Shown one piece after another: positions 17,202 to 26,382 of a DNA stretch of 64,000 bases. This DNA comes from Phycisphaerales bacterium. GTDB taxonomy: Bacteria; Planctomycetota; Phycisphaerae; Phycisphaerales; UBA5793. Position 1 is the stretch's first letter. Each line of letters starts with the position of its first letter. The notes under the pieces are model-generated. The model ran no database searches and was not told the origin of the DNA. It worked only from the letters and a program-made list of their open reading frames with translations. The stretch is from the NCBI GenBank assembly GCA_020852515.1, contig JADZAS010000015.1, positions 124,001 to 188,000 on the forward strand, read 5' to 3'. The position numbers and the translations under genes are program-made.

Positions 17202-18755
17202 TTAGAACGGTTCCACACGCTGTATCGATTCGAGTTCGTCTTCGCTCAGATCCACCTCTTCGATCGTATCAAACCAGGTGATGGGCACGTCAGGGATGTC
17301 GAAGGGCGGGCCCATCCAGAATGGCTGTGGTATCTGTTGCGGAGGGCCGAAGCCAGGTCCCGTGCCGACGATCAATGATCTGCCCGTTCTGCTGTAGTGG
17401 ACCCTGACGTCGACCGACTTCAACTGGTCATCATCCACGATGAACGGCACCCACCCCGCCGGCAGATCCGCTCCGACTCGGCGCAACTCTTCGCCGCGGC
17501 TGGAGATCTCCACGTCGATTGACCCATTGAACGGAGCGAGAGGACCTTCGGCCTTCAGCCGTTGGTGGGGCCCGCAGTCAAACCTGAAGTAGACGATCGT
17601 CACAGTGTCCTTGCGATGCTGCGTGAGTTGGTATGAACGAAAGCCCAGTGCGCTTGCGGCGAAGGCGCTGCGAAGCACCTCGGTCGCGGCGGCGTCCGTC
17701 TCGATCGGGACCGACCCTTCACGTGGGCGGCTCACAACCACGGCGTCGTGCAACTCGAGAACCTCCGTAACCGCGGTCTCCGGCGGCTCATCTTCAAGCC
17801 GCACGTTGACTTCCCAACGAAGTGACACTTCGTAGCGGCCCGGTGCGACCGCGATTGGAATCCAGAACATCCGCCTCGCTCGCACGGGACTGCGGAATAT
17901 CGAACTGCTCACGACTGAAGATGAAGCGCGCTGCACCGGGAAGTCGGGACATGCCCAGTCGCCGATGGTCGCGCTCAGGCAACGCACGTCAAGAGCCAGC
18001 CGCGATCCCTGGGCGAAGCGCTCGGGGCTCACGATGAACTCGACATCCATGAGGTCATACTTCGCCACGGCGAGCGGCTCACGGCTGCGCCGTCGCGCTT
18101 CGATTTCTCCGTCGGTCTGAGGGCCACCGGAGAAGCTCTGGCTGTATCGCGGGTGTTGCAGAGCCATTGAATATTCCAGACACCGCCGAAGGTAATCCCG
18201 GCGTTCGTCTTCGGTCAGCAGGCCGCGGCCGATGGCCTCCTCAACGAGCGTGCCCCAGAGCGGTTGCCACGGGGCGGCTGCGTCCTCCTGGTGAGCCAGC
18301 CCGCGACGCGCCAGTTCGGTCAGGTCCGCATCGCTGACGCCGCCGCTATCTGCTCGGCGGATCAGTTCCTTGAGGGCCGACTCTGCCACCGTGGTTCGCG
18401 CCGACCCAGCGCGGAACGCCAGCCATGCAACGGGCTTGTGAGCGGTCCAGTTGATGCGATCAAAGCGCTGGACGAGGCGCACACCCAGCGTGATGGCGGT
18501 GAGCGCGAACACTGCGAGGCCCAGCCCGAGCAGGCGCGGCTGAGCCGCGCGACGGCGACAGGCCACTGCTTCGTACGCGCCGAGACCTGATCCGCATTCG
18601 GGGCAGTGCAGCGAATCCACGGCGGCGCCGTCGAGGCTGTAGAGGCAGCGAGCGCACCATTTCCGTCCGGGCGTCCTGCCGCCGCGCATCGCCGCCGCAA
18701 TCAGCAGCCCAGAAGCCGCCGCGCCGCCCAGAATGAACTGCGCCTCGCTGATCAT
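17202..18755 (-). CDS. Tandem zinc-ribbon/two-membrane-segment family, member 4
   Basis: The 517-residue protein retains the ribbon (RKWCARCLYSLDG, HCPECG; C34, C37, C51, C54) but lacks the HPWC histidine-proline pair. The second membrane segment is about 74-92, followed by INWTAHKPVAWLAFR, ALKELIRRADSGGVS, WIPIAVAPGRYEVSLRWEV and the C-terminal VPITWFDTIEEVDLSEDELE, where IDDP is replaced by IEEV. Its ATG overlaps the stop of member 3 by four bases (ATGA), showing tight translational coupling. Function unknown. Confidence 0.82.
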   Translation of the reverse strand: MISEAQFILGGAAASGLLIAAAMRGGRTPGRKWCARCLYSLDGAAVDSLHCPECGSGLGAYEAVACRRRAAQPRLLGLGLAVFALTAITLGVRLVQRFDRINWTAHKPVAWLAFRAGSARTTVAESALKELIRRADSGGVSDADLTELARRGLAHQEDAAAPWQPLWGTLVEEAIGRGLLTEDERRDYLRRCLEYSMALQHPRYSQSFSGGPQTDGEIEARRRSREPLAVAKYDLMDVEFIVSPERFAQGSRLALDVRCLSATIGDWACPDFPVQRASSSVVSSSIFRSPVRARRMFWIPIAVAPGRYEVSLRWEVNVRLEDEPPETAVTEVLELHDAVVVSRPREGSVPIETDAAATEVLRSAFAASALGFRSYQLTQHRKDTVTIVYFRFDCGPHQRLKAEGPLAPFNGSIDVEISSRGEELRRVGADLPAGWVPFIVDDDQLKSVDVRVHYSRTGRSLIVGTGPGFGPPQQIPQPFWMGPPFDIPDVPITWFDTIEEVDLSEDELESIQRVEPF

Positions 18756-20236
18756 CGGTCACTCCAACCTTGCGGATCGGCCCAGTGGCTGCCCCTGCGT
18801 TCGACAACGACGGGCGGCTCAAGCCGGCGGAGAACCGACTCCCAGCGCCGCCTGCGAATCGTCTCGGCGATGCGCGGGTCGTCAATCGAGTCGAACCATT
18901 CCACCGGCTCCGGCTCGATCAGGACGGCCGGGCCGTACCAGATCGCCCGCCGGTCGTGCTTGATCCGAGACGACCCAAAGTCCGGTACGCGCAAAGCGCG
19001 CGATCGCATGATGATGCGGAGAGCCGCATCACGAGGCCGATTGCCGAGCGGAATGCACACGAAGAGCAGCTGACCCTGCGTGGAGCTCTGCACGAGTTCG
19101 GCGCCGAGCCACACCTCGTAGTCCGGGCTGAACTGCATATCGTCGGGTTGAGGCTCGATGACGCCGATAATGACGTCTTCGCCGGTCTCCGGGTGCAGCC
19201 CGCGCACGCCGACCAGATCGACTCGCGTCGCGGTGCGCATGGCCTGCGACGATTCGCCGTCGATGCGGATTTCTCTTGACCGATCGTCCGGCGGCTCAAC
19301 GGTGATCACTTGCGAATGCGTCTCCGTCCAGGCTAAGGCGGTCTCAGGCTGATCGCTGATCTGGAATTGCACTTTCCACTTTGAGTCCAGTGTGTGATCG
19401 CCCGGGGCGACCAGGATCGGAAACTGGATGCGCATGCCGCCCCCTTGCTGCATCCCCGGGGCGATGACTGCCGGGCCATTGGAGTCGTCGATTTCAGTAG
19501 CGACCGGCTCTCCATCGAGAGTAACTTCAAGCGGCTCGGTGTGCACGATGACGGACGATTTCGCCAGGCGCTCGCGCGGCTGCGGACTGAGTGCGAAGCG
19601 CATGAACGTTCCCTGGCGCGGGGCATCGCGACTTGGAATGGAACCTATCAGTCCGGTGACGCGCTTGGCCAGTGCCAGAGAGTGCTCCCGGCTGAGCCGG
19701 CCCGCGAGCCACTCTGGTTCGACCAGCGGAAACCATCGAGTCGCCGTCTCATGATCGCTGGGCATCACTCGATCAAGCAGCAGACCGACCAGTTCGCTGC
19801 GCCGATCATTCGAGAGCGACCCTGCCTGCTCGCGACGAAGCAGCTCATTGATAGCCGCAAGCGAAGTGGCGATGTCGTCAGATTCTGCCTGGCGAAACAA
19901 CAGAAACTGTGGCTTGTGCGCCGGCCAGTCCACCGCATTAAACCAGTCAATGCCGCGAGCCAGCACGACCGACAGCGCCGCCCAGAGCAGAAGCGAACCC
20001 AGCGCGATCAGCCCCGGTCGCCGTCTTCGCCTTCCGACTCCAACCGCGACAACTGCCGAAACGTCGCCGCCGCAGCACCCGCACTTCGCCTCGGCGAGGC
20101 GTTCCGCAGGGAGAATGCTCCGACACGCCCGGCACCACCGGTCGCCGAGGCGTTGCCGCGTGCGCCGGCCGTGAACGATGAGCAGAGCGCCGACGGCCGC
20201 AAGCGAAAAGCAGAGGTTAATCACAGAAGCAAACAT
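18752..20236 (-). CDS. Tandem zinc-ribbon/two-membrane-segment family, member 3
   Basis: The 494-residue protein has a divergent ribbon: DRWCRACRSILP then KCGCCGGD, so C35, C38, C52, C55 remain but an extra Cys54 appears and PE is lost. The second membrane segment is about 74-93. Then come VDWPAHKPQFLLFRQAES, AINELLRREQAGSLS, FPILVAPGDHTLDSKWKV, DGESSQAMRTATRVDLVGVR and the C-terminal PVEWFDSIDDPRIAETIRR. It lies six bases after member 2 and overlaps member 4 by four bases. Function unknown. Confidence 0.82.
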   Translation of the reverse strand: MFASVINLCFSLAAVGALLIVHGRRTRQRLGDRWCRACRSILPAERLAEAKCGCCGGDVSAVVAVGVGRRRRRPGLIALGSLLLWAALSVVLARGIDWFNAVDWPAHKPQFLLFRQAESDDIATSLAAINELLRREQAGSLSNDRRSELVGLLLDRVMPSDHETATRWFPLVEPEWLAGRLSREHSLALAKRVTGLIGSIPSRDAPRQGTFMRFALSPQPRERLAKSSVIVHTEPLEVTLDGEPVATEIDDSNGPAVIAPGMQQGGGMRIQFPILVAPGDHTLDSKWKVQFQISDQPETALAWTETHSQVITVEPPDDRSREIRIDGESSQAMRTATRVDLVGVRGLHPETGEDVIIGVIEPQPDDMQFSPDYEVWLGAELVQSSTQGQLLFVCIPLGNRPRDAALRIIMRSRALRVPDFGSSRIKHDRRAIWYGPAVLIEPEPVEWFDSIDDPRIAETIRRRRWESVLRRLEPPVVVERRGSHWADPQGWSDR

Positions 20237-20242
20237 GCGCGG

Positions 20243-21703
20243 TCAGCGACCTCCTGCTGCCTTTGGCTCCGGCCGAGTGCGCGGGACGCCGAGGTTAGCG
20301 CGGATCGCGTCCGCGACGAGCGGTGTGTCGCGGTCCACCCACTGCACCGGAAAATCGCACCAGCGGATCTCGCCGCACCACATGCGGATCGGCGAGACCT
20401 TCGGCCCGGACATCTCCGGATAATCGAGACAGCCGGTGGCCAGCACGATGTCCACGCTGGGAATCATCAAGCCGGCAGCGCCGTAGTAGAAGCCCGTCCC
20501 GCCGCGATACGGAGTCTCAGATGTATCGCGTACGTGGGTCTTGACGTGGGTCGAATGGACCACGCGTCCATCGGGAGATTCCAATCGGACAGCTGCATCA
20601 ACGGCAACCGGGAGATTGTCCAGCGAGAGATGCATGTACATCGTCGGAGTCTCCCGGCCGTGGCCGCGCGCTGCATACAGCTCGATCGACGTCGCCTCCA
20701 CGATCGCCGCCCGCGTCTGGCTGTCTGAGAGCAACACGAGCGGCGCCACGGTGGGATTCGCGGCGGGCTCGGTGAAGGTGCAGCGCTGCGAATACGTCAG
20801 CCGGCCCGGCGGATTGCTGGACGACCTGAACTCGTCGGCGGTGTGCGTCGCCAGCGTCCACTGCACCGTCGCCTCGACGCAATGCGGCCGGTGCGGCGAG
20901 AAGTCGATCGCGGGCGAGAGCAGATGAGGCCGCTGGCTATCGAGGCTTTCGACGATGGTTCGCTTGGGCGGCAGTTCGATGCTCACGCCGTCAACGCTCA
21001 ACTCGACGAGTTCGCAGACGTAAAAGCCGCTGGAGAAACGCCGCGCCGGCACGACGCGGGCGCCCACGACCCCGGCCGGCTGACCATCCAGCGTGGCAGC
21101 TTCCAGGTACACCTCCGGCTGAAACGCCTTCACCGCATATTGCCACGCCGTCGCGTCATCCAGATAACCTCCGGCCCAGGCGCCGGTCACGAAACGATCC
21201 CAATGGCGCGAAAGTTCAGCCGGCGGCGAATCGAAGAGCGAAGTGGCTGTGGCAACGAGACCGTCGATGCGCCGCTGGCTCAGTTCCTTGTCACCAAGGC
21301 GAACCACCAGTTCGCGCAGCGCCGCATCAGACTTGGCCATATCAGCCGACTGCGCTTCGATCGCCAGCCACCATGCCGGCTTGTAGTGGTTCCAATCGAC
21401 CTTGGACAATGTGCCGCTGGCGCTCAGCGCGACCCAGGCGCTGCAGGCCAGCAGCAGCACAGCGCCCAGCGCCGCGATGATCGGCCGGCGCCGGCGCAGG
21501 CCGCGAACCACCGCGCGCGGGCCAGCCAGGTCGGCCCCGCACTCCGGGCAGCGCGCTGCCGCCGCGCCGAGCCCGAAAAGATCGAACCGGCAGCGCCGAC
21601 AGTGCGGGTGATCATCCACGCGCCTGCCGCGCAGTCCGAGCAGCAGTGCAGCGAGCCCGGCGAAGCCGAGCAGGATCAGGAGGATGGTGGTTGGAGCGTT
21701 CAT
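20243..21703 (-). CDS. Tandem zinc-ribbon/two-membrane-segment family, member 2
   Basis: The 486-residue protein keeps a canonical ribbon (GRRVDDHPHCRRCRFDLFG, RCPECGADL; C35, C38, C52, C55) and the second membrane segment (about 74-92), followed by VDWNHYKPAWWLAIEAQS. The extracytoplasmic part is the most divergent of the seven: APG-Y is replaced by SPHRPHCVEATVQW, and the C-terminal motif is FPVQWVDRDTPLVADAIR without the usual aromatic-Asp-Ser. It lies 21 bases after member 1. Function unknown. Confidence 0.8.
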   Translation of the reverse strand: MNAPTTILLILLGFAGLAALLLGLRGRRVDDHPHCRRCRFDLFGLGAAAARCPECGADLAGPRAVVRGLRRRRPIIAALGAVLLLACSAWVALSASGTLSKVDWNHYKPAWWLAIEAQSADMAKSDAALRELVVRLGDKELSQRRIDGLVATATSLFDSPPAELSRHWDRFVTGAWAGGYLDDATAWQYAVKAFQPEVYLEAATLDGQPAGVVGARVVPARRFSSGFYVCELVELSVDGVSIELPPKRTIVESLDSQRPHLLSPAIDFSPHRPHCVEATVQWTLATHTADEFRSSSNPPGRLTYSQRCTFTEPAANPTVAPLVLLSDSQTRAAIVEATSIELYAARGHGRETPTMYMHLSLDNLPVAVDAAVRLESPDGRVVHSTHVKTHVRDTSETPYRGGTGFYYGAAGLMIPSVDIVLATGCLDYPEMSGPKVSPIRMWCGEIRWCDFPVQWVDRDTPLVADAIRANLGVPRTRPEPKAAGGR

Positions 21704-21724
21704 GGCAAGGAGTCAGGTTCGCGG

Positions 21725-23290
21725 CTAGCGGTCCGGCCCGGTGGATCTGTCCATGCGTTCCCACATTTCGACGAAGCTTTGAATCATCTCGCGATGCTCA
21801 GGGGGGCAGGCCGGATCGTCGATCGAGTCGTACCACTGCACGTCATCGATGTGCAGGGTGAATTCAGGGCCCATCCACCTGGGCTTGGGCTTGCGGGTCT
21901 TGCGGTCGAGAACGCCGGAGGAGCGGCTGTTCGTGCTGGGACGCACGACCAGGTCGAGTGAGGTGAGATCCGGTGCGCTGACGTGGTTGAAGGTCGATGA
22001 GTTGGGAAGGCTGACCGACATCGTGTCAACGTACACGCCTCCGGCAAACAAACTGATGTCCAGATTAGCATTCAGGGGGCAGTCCGCACCTGCATCTCCG
22101 AATCCGAACCAGCCGCCGCCCCCACTCGAAACCGAGCAGATCATCCCCGGCGACGTAACCTGCGGCTCAAGGTCCGTCGGCAGGCGCCGGAAGCCGACCA
22201 ACGTGATGCGCGCCGCTTCGCGCACGAGTTGTGACGATTCATCGTCGATCACAATCTCCTCGGCATCAGGCGCAGCGGGTGCCACGATCACCGGCGCGCT
22301 CAGTTCCAGATCCAGCGTGCGCAGAGGGGCGCTGTCGGTCGCATGCGCGAAAATCTCGACATGGACGCTCGCGCGAACTTCGTATTCGCCTGGCGGGACG
22401 ACCACAGGGATCAATGGCGCGATCGATTCGGCGTAGCCGTAACCCGAGCCGAGCGTGATCGAGTTCGGATGCTCCGGATCGCGATAGAGGGAGTCAGGCA
22501 GCGCCACATCGCCGAGCGCCACGCTTGATACCTCGCACTTGCCTTCGTAATACCGGCGCTCCGATGCGACCCGATTCCACTGAGCGATCAGATTCAATTC
22601 GATCGAGTCCCACTGGCTGGATCTGAAAGTCGCCGTCGGCGCAGCGCCCGCTCCGGGAGAACTTCCACGGAGGGGCCATCGTTCTTGCGTTGAGAAGCGT
22701 CCAGGCGAGAGCATGAGTTCAAACGTGAGCGCGTTGTCGAAGTAGGCGCCGATCTGCTCAGCGCTGAGCAGTTCGCGATCGATCGCTGCATCGATCATCG
22801 AGCCCCAGAGCGGCTCCCATTCGATGCTCTCGTCGCTCTGGTGTGCAAGGCCCATCTCCGCCAGTTGGAGCATCTCGTCAGCGCTGACTTCGTCATGCAC
22901 GGTGCGGCGCAGCAACTCCTCCAGCGCCGATCGGCGAGTCTCTGGCGCATCGGCGCGGACCGAGCGCATCAGCCACCACATCGGTTTATGCTGCTCCCAT
23001 TTGACCGCCCGCGCCCAGCCCCATGTCTCGCCGGCAGCCAGCACCGCACAAGCCACCAGCAAGAGCGCACCGAGGGCCATGAGCGGCCGCCGCTTGCGCC
23101 AGTGCCCGCGTCGCGTGGCCCGCCGCGGCGTCAGATCGGCGCCGCACTCGGCGCAGCGCGTCGAATCGGATCCGAACAGGTCGTGGCCGCACTTGACGCA
23201 CCACGGGTGATCGTCGAGGCGTCGGCCAAACCAGCCGGCCGCCACGAGCAGTCCGCCGGCGCCGAAGAGAAGAAACATCACCGCCGCCAT
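21725..23290 (-). CDS. Tandem zinc-ribbon/two-membrane-segment family, member 1
   Basis: This is the promoter-proximal gene of the array; 521 residues from ATG 23290, chosen because GGAGGT lies nine bases upstream and the membrane segment then starts at residue 1 as in the paralogues. The other possible ATG is 23311. Ribbon: FGRRLDDHPWCVKCGHDLFG and RCAECG (C31, C34, C46, C49); second membrane segment about 68-88; VKWEQHKPMWWLMRSVRA; ALEELLRRTVHDEVS; PVVVPPGEYEVRASVHV; DDESSQLVREAARITLVGFR; and C-terminal DVQWYDSIDDPACPPEHRE. A Gly/Phe-rich insert (SSGGGGWFGFGDAG) sits late in the protein. Function unknown. Confidence 0.82.
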   Translation of the reverse strand: MAAVMFLLFGAGGLLVAAGWFGRRLDDHPWCVKCGHDLFGSDSTRCAECGADLTPRRATRRGHWRKRRPLMALGALLLVACAVLAAGETWGWARAVKWEQHKPMWWLMRSVRADAPETRRSALEELLRRTVHDEVSADEMLQLAEMGLAHQSDESIEWEPLWGSMIDAAIDRELLSAEQIGAYFDNALTFELMLSPGRFSTQERWPLRGSSPGAGAAPTATFRSSQWDSIELNLIAQWNRVASERRYYEGKCEVSSVALGDVALPDSLYRDPEHPNSITLGSGYGYAESIAPLIPVVVPPGEYEVRASVHVEIFAHATDSAPLRTLDLELSAPVIVAPAAPDAEEIVIDDESSQLVREAARITLVGFRRLPTDLEPQVTSPGMICSVSSGGGGWFGFGDAGADCPLNANLDISLFAGGVYVDTMSVSLPNSSTFNHVSAPDLTSLDLVVRPSTNSRSSGVLDRKTRKPKPRWMGPEFTLHIDDVQWYDSIDDPACPPEHREMIQSFVEMWERMDRSTGPDR

Positions 23291-23311
23291 CGCTCCGCGA
23301 CCTCCGCTCAT

Positions 23312-23629
23312 CCGGGAATGCCGCCCGGGTCAGTCGCTGCCCTGTGCTTCTCTCAGTCTACCCGATCTGGATGCGCGGCGGGAGCGAAATGGGTACCGAT
23401 TTCAAACTTATCTCGCCGCTCGTGCGGCCCGGTCGCGCCTTGCCCTGCGGCCGCGGCGGTCGGGTGAACGCTTGATTCCCGCCGCCCGATCCTGCCGATA
23501 TGCAGGCGCTGCATACGATCATGCTTCGCGCTTCGCGGGTGTTCGCGGAGGCGAGTTGCGCGGGCGGCGGCTGCACCGTCCGACTCCGCGGCCAGGCCGC
23601 GCAGCCTGCTGAGGCGTCCGCCACCGCCC
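23312..23629. other. 318-base divergent intergenic region
   Basis: It separates the start of the seven-gene array (minus strand) from the SulP gene (plus strand), so promoters for both must lie here or close by. A TAGACT hexamer on the minus strand at about 23355 could be a -10 box for the array, but no matching -35 box is clear. I see no gene, RNA or strong hairpin. Confidence 0.4.
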
Positions 23630-25417
23630 ATGCACTTTCTGACTCCCAAGTGGGTCGTCTGCCTCCGCGAGGGCTACACCGCGCACAAGTTCGCCGGCGA
23701 CCTCCTCGCCGGCATTACCGTCGGCGTGATCGCGCTGCCGCTGGCGATGGCCTTTGGCATCAGCAGCATTCCCGAAGACGTCGCCGCCGAGCTCGCCGCG
23801 ACGCACCCCTGGCTCACGCCGCCGGCGATGGGCCTGTTCACCGCCGTCGTCGCCGGGTTTCTCATGTCTTTCTTCGGCGGGTCGCGCGTGCTCATCGGCG
23901 GCCCGACGGGCGCATTCATCGTCATCATCTATGGCATCGCAGCGCGCCACGGCTATGAGGGCCTGGCCACCGCCACGCTCATGGCCGCCGTCATCCTTAT
24001 CCTCATGGGGCTGTTTCGCTTCGGCTCGATGATTAAGTTCATCCCATACCCGGTCACCACCGGCTTCACCACCGGCATTGCCGTAATCATCGCCTCGCAG
24101 CAGATCAAGGAGTTTCTCGGCGTGGCGCCGCACGACGCCGCGGGCCAGCCGCTGCCGCTGCCGCCTGAGTTCGTGCACAAACTGCAGGTCATCGCCGCGT
24201 CGATCGACACCATCGACTGGCCCACGGTGGCGGTCTCGCTGGGCTCGATGGCGGTGCTCATCATCATGCGCCGCTTGTGGCCGCGCGTGCCCGGCGCCAT
24301 CGTCGCCGTCATCCTCGCGTCGGTCGTCGTGCACTTTGCGGGTTTGGACAAGACCCTCGGCGGCAGCGTGGAGACGATCGGCTCGCGCTTTACGCAGGGC
24401 ATCCCCAAGATGCTGCCCATGCCGCATTTGCCGAGTTTCAACTGGTCGATGGTGCGCGACCTCATTCCCGACGCCACGACCATCGCCGTGCTCGCGGGCA
24501 TCGAGTCGCTGCTCGCCGCCGTCGTCGCCGACGGCATGCTGGGCACGCGGCACAAGTCCGACTGCGAACTCGTCGCCCAGGGGCTGGCGAACATCGGCTC
24601 GGTGCTCTTCTTTGGCATCCCGGCCACCGGCGCCATCGCCCGCACCGCGGCGAACGTCAAATCAGGCGGCCGCACGCCGTTTGCCGGCATGATCCACGCC
24701 GCCACGCTGCTGGCGTTCATGCTCTTTCTCGCGCCGCTGGCCAAGCTCATTCCCCTGCCCACGCTTGCGGCGGTGCTCATCATGGTCGCGTGGAACATGA
24801 GCGAACTCGACCACTTCCGCTTCATCCTCCGCGCGCCGCGCAGCGACATCCTCGTGCTGCTCACGACCTTCGGCCTGACCGTCTTTGCCGATCTGACGAT
24901 CGCCGTGGGCGTGGGCATGGTGCTCGCCAGCATGCTCTTCATGAAGCGCATGAGCACCGTCTCGAACGTGAGCGAGATCACCGATGAGATGCTCGCCAAC
25001 CACATCGACGAGCGCGAACTGGCCGACGAGCGCGACCCGATGGCGCTGGCCAACCGCACCATTCCGTACGATGTCGAGGTCTTCGAGATCGACGGCCCGT
25101 TCTTCTTTGGCGTGGCGGACCGGCTCAAGGACACGCTCAGAGGCCTCGAGCCGCCGCCGCGGGCTTTTATCCTCCGCATGCGCCGCGTCCCGGCCATCGA
25201 CGCGACGGGCCTGCACGCACTCGAAGAGTTCTACCACAAATGCCACCGCCAGGGCACGACGCTGATCGTCTCGGGCATTCGCACGCAGCCTCGCGACGTG
25301 ATGGCCAAAGCCGGCCTGGATCGCGTCATCGGCTCTGACAACATCGTCGCGGATCTCGACGCCGCGCTGGCCAGGGCGCAGCAAATCCCGCCGCGCGCTG
25401 CACACGGTGCGTCTTAG
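23630..25417 (+). CDS. SulP/SLC26 family anion transporter with STAS domain
   Basis: SulP proteins move sulfate, bicarbonate or other anions across the inner membrane. The 595-residue product has the conserved LLAGITVGVIALPLAMAFGI in the first membrane region, GGPTGAFIVIIYGI, about 10-12 membrane segments up to residue 440, and a C-terminal STAS domain (about 475-585) with FFFGVADRLKDTL and VPAIDATGLHALEEF. Length fits the family. Substrate cannot be read from sequence; no sulfate-assimilation or carbonic-anhydrase gene is adjacent. No Shine-Dalgarno sequence is obvious. Confidence 0.92.
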   Translation: MHFLTPKWVVCLREGYTAHKFAGDLLAGITVGVIALPLAMAFGISSIPEDVAAELAATHPWLTPPAMGLFTAVVAGFLMSFFGGSRVLIGGPTGAFIVIIYGIAARHGYEGLATATLMAAVILILMGLFRFGSMIKFIPYPVTTGFTTGIAVIIASQQIKEFLGVAPHDAAGQPLPLPPEFVHKLQVIAASIDTIDWPTVAVSLGSMAVLIIMRRLWPRVPGAIVAVILASVVVHFAGLDKTLGGSVETIGSRFTQGIPKMLPMPHLPSFNWSMVRDLIPDATTIAVLAGIESLLAAVVADGMLGTRHKSDCELVAQGLANIGSVLFFGIPATGAIARTAANVKSGGRTPFAGMIHAATLLAFMLFLAPLAKLIPLPTLAAVLIMVAWNMSELDHFRFILRAPRSDILVLLTTFGLTVFADLTIAVGVGMVLASMLFMKRMSTVSNVSEITDEMLANHIDERELADERDPMALANRTIPYDVEVFEIDGPFFFGVADRLKDTLRGLEPPPRAFILRMRRVPAIDATGLHALEEFYHKCHRQGTTLIVSGIRTQPRDVMAKAGLDRVIGSDNIVADLDAALARAQQIPPRAAHGAS

Positions 25418-25477
25418 CGGTTCGACTGGTTTCCAACCTTCGCCGGCGCGACGGCATGAGTGCTGTGCGCTGGACAG

Positions 25478-26329
25478 TCAACCGCGCTCGCCGAGGAACC
25501 ATCGCTTCTTCACGGGTTCTTCGTAGGAGAGCCCGAATCGATCCATGGCGCACTGGCGGATTTCGTGCGCCGCCTCTTCCGGGTCGTCGGTGAGAATGAT
25601 GCGCGTGGCGTCTTCGGGGTTGATCGTCTTCTCGGGGATCATGCGCGTGCGGACGAACGCGATGAGCGGCTGCCAGTAGTCCAGACCCATGAGCACGAGG
25701 GGGAAGTCGAGGATCTTGCCGGTCTGAATGAGCGTGGCGGTTTCAAAGATCTCATCCATGGTGCCGAAACCGCCGGGCAGCGCGACAAACGCGTAGGAAT
25801 ACTTCACGAGCATGACCTTGCGCACGAAGAAGTAGCGGAAGGTGATGAATTCATCGACGTAGGGATTGGGCTCCTGCTCGACGGGCAGGACGATGTTGCA
25901 GCCGATGGATCTGCCGCCGACGTCTTTGGCGCCGCGGTTGGCGGCTTCCATGATGCCCGGCCCGCCGCCGGTGAGGACGGTAAAGCCGTGCCGGGCGATG
26001 TTGGCCGAGACTTCGCGCGCGAGTTTGTAGTAGCGGTGATCTTCCTCGAACCGGGCCGAGCCGAAGACGGTGACGCACGGACCGACGAAGTGCAGGCGAC
26101 GGAAGCCGCGCACGAACTCAGCCATGATGCGCAGGAGGCGGAAGAACTCGGTCGTGCGTCCCTGCGGGCCGTGGAGGAAGCGGATCTGCTCTTCGGACCC
26201 GGGCGCGTGTCCCCAGATGGGTCCCTCCGGAGACTGCGTGGGCGGCGGCTTGGTCGAAGTCTTCGGTTCGGCGGGCTCGACGGTGTGCAGCGACTCGGGC
26301 ATGGAGCACGTTAGCCGCAGCGGGCTCAT
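25478..26329 (-). CDS. LOG-family protein (TIGR00730-type, Rossmann-like)
   Basis: LOG proteins cleave nucleoside 5'-monophosphates to base plus ribose 5-phosphate; cytokinin-activating enzymes belong here, and many bacterial members act as general nucleotide phosphoribohydrolases. The 283-residue product contains TGGGPGIMEAANRGAK and the hallmark LPGGFGTMDEIFE. An N-terminal extension of about 70 residues, Pro/Lys-rich then helical, precedes the core. A start at codon 10 is also possible. It is divergent from hutG. Confidence 0.85.
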   Translation of the reverse strand: MSPLRLTCSMPESLHTVEPAEPKTSTKPPPTQSPEGPIWGHAPGSEEQIRFLHGPQGRTTEFFRLLRIMAEFVRGFRRLHFVGPCVTVFGSARFEEDHRYYKLAREVSANIARHGFTVLTGGGPGIMEAANRGAKDVGGRSIGCNIVLPVEQEPNPYVDEFITFRYFFVRKVMLVKYSYAFVALPGGFGTMDEIFETATLIQTGKILDFPLVLMGLDYWQPLIAFVRTRMIPEKTINPEDATRIILTDDPEEAAHEIRQCAMDRFGLSYEEPVKKRWFLGERG

Positions 26330-26347
26330 TCTTCCGCGCGCTTCGCC

Positions 26348-26376
26348 TTGACCGCCGCGCAGCGCGTCGTCAAGAT
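26348..26376 (+). promoter_or_regulatory. Candidate promoter of hutG-hutI
   Basis: TTGACC (26348-26353), a 17-base spacer and CAAGAT (26371-26376) lie just upstream of the hutG ATG at 26383. Transcription would begin at or next to the ATG, implying a leaderless mRNA; no Shine-Dalgarno sequence is present. Confidence 0.4.
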
Positions 26377-26382
26377 AACAGC

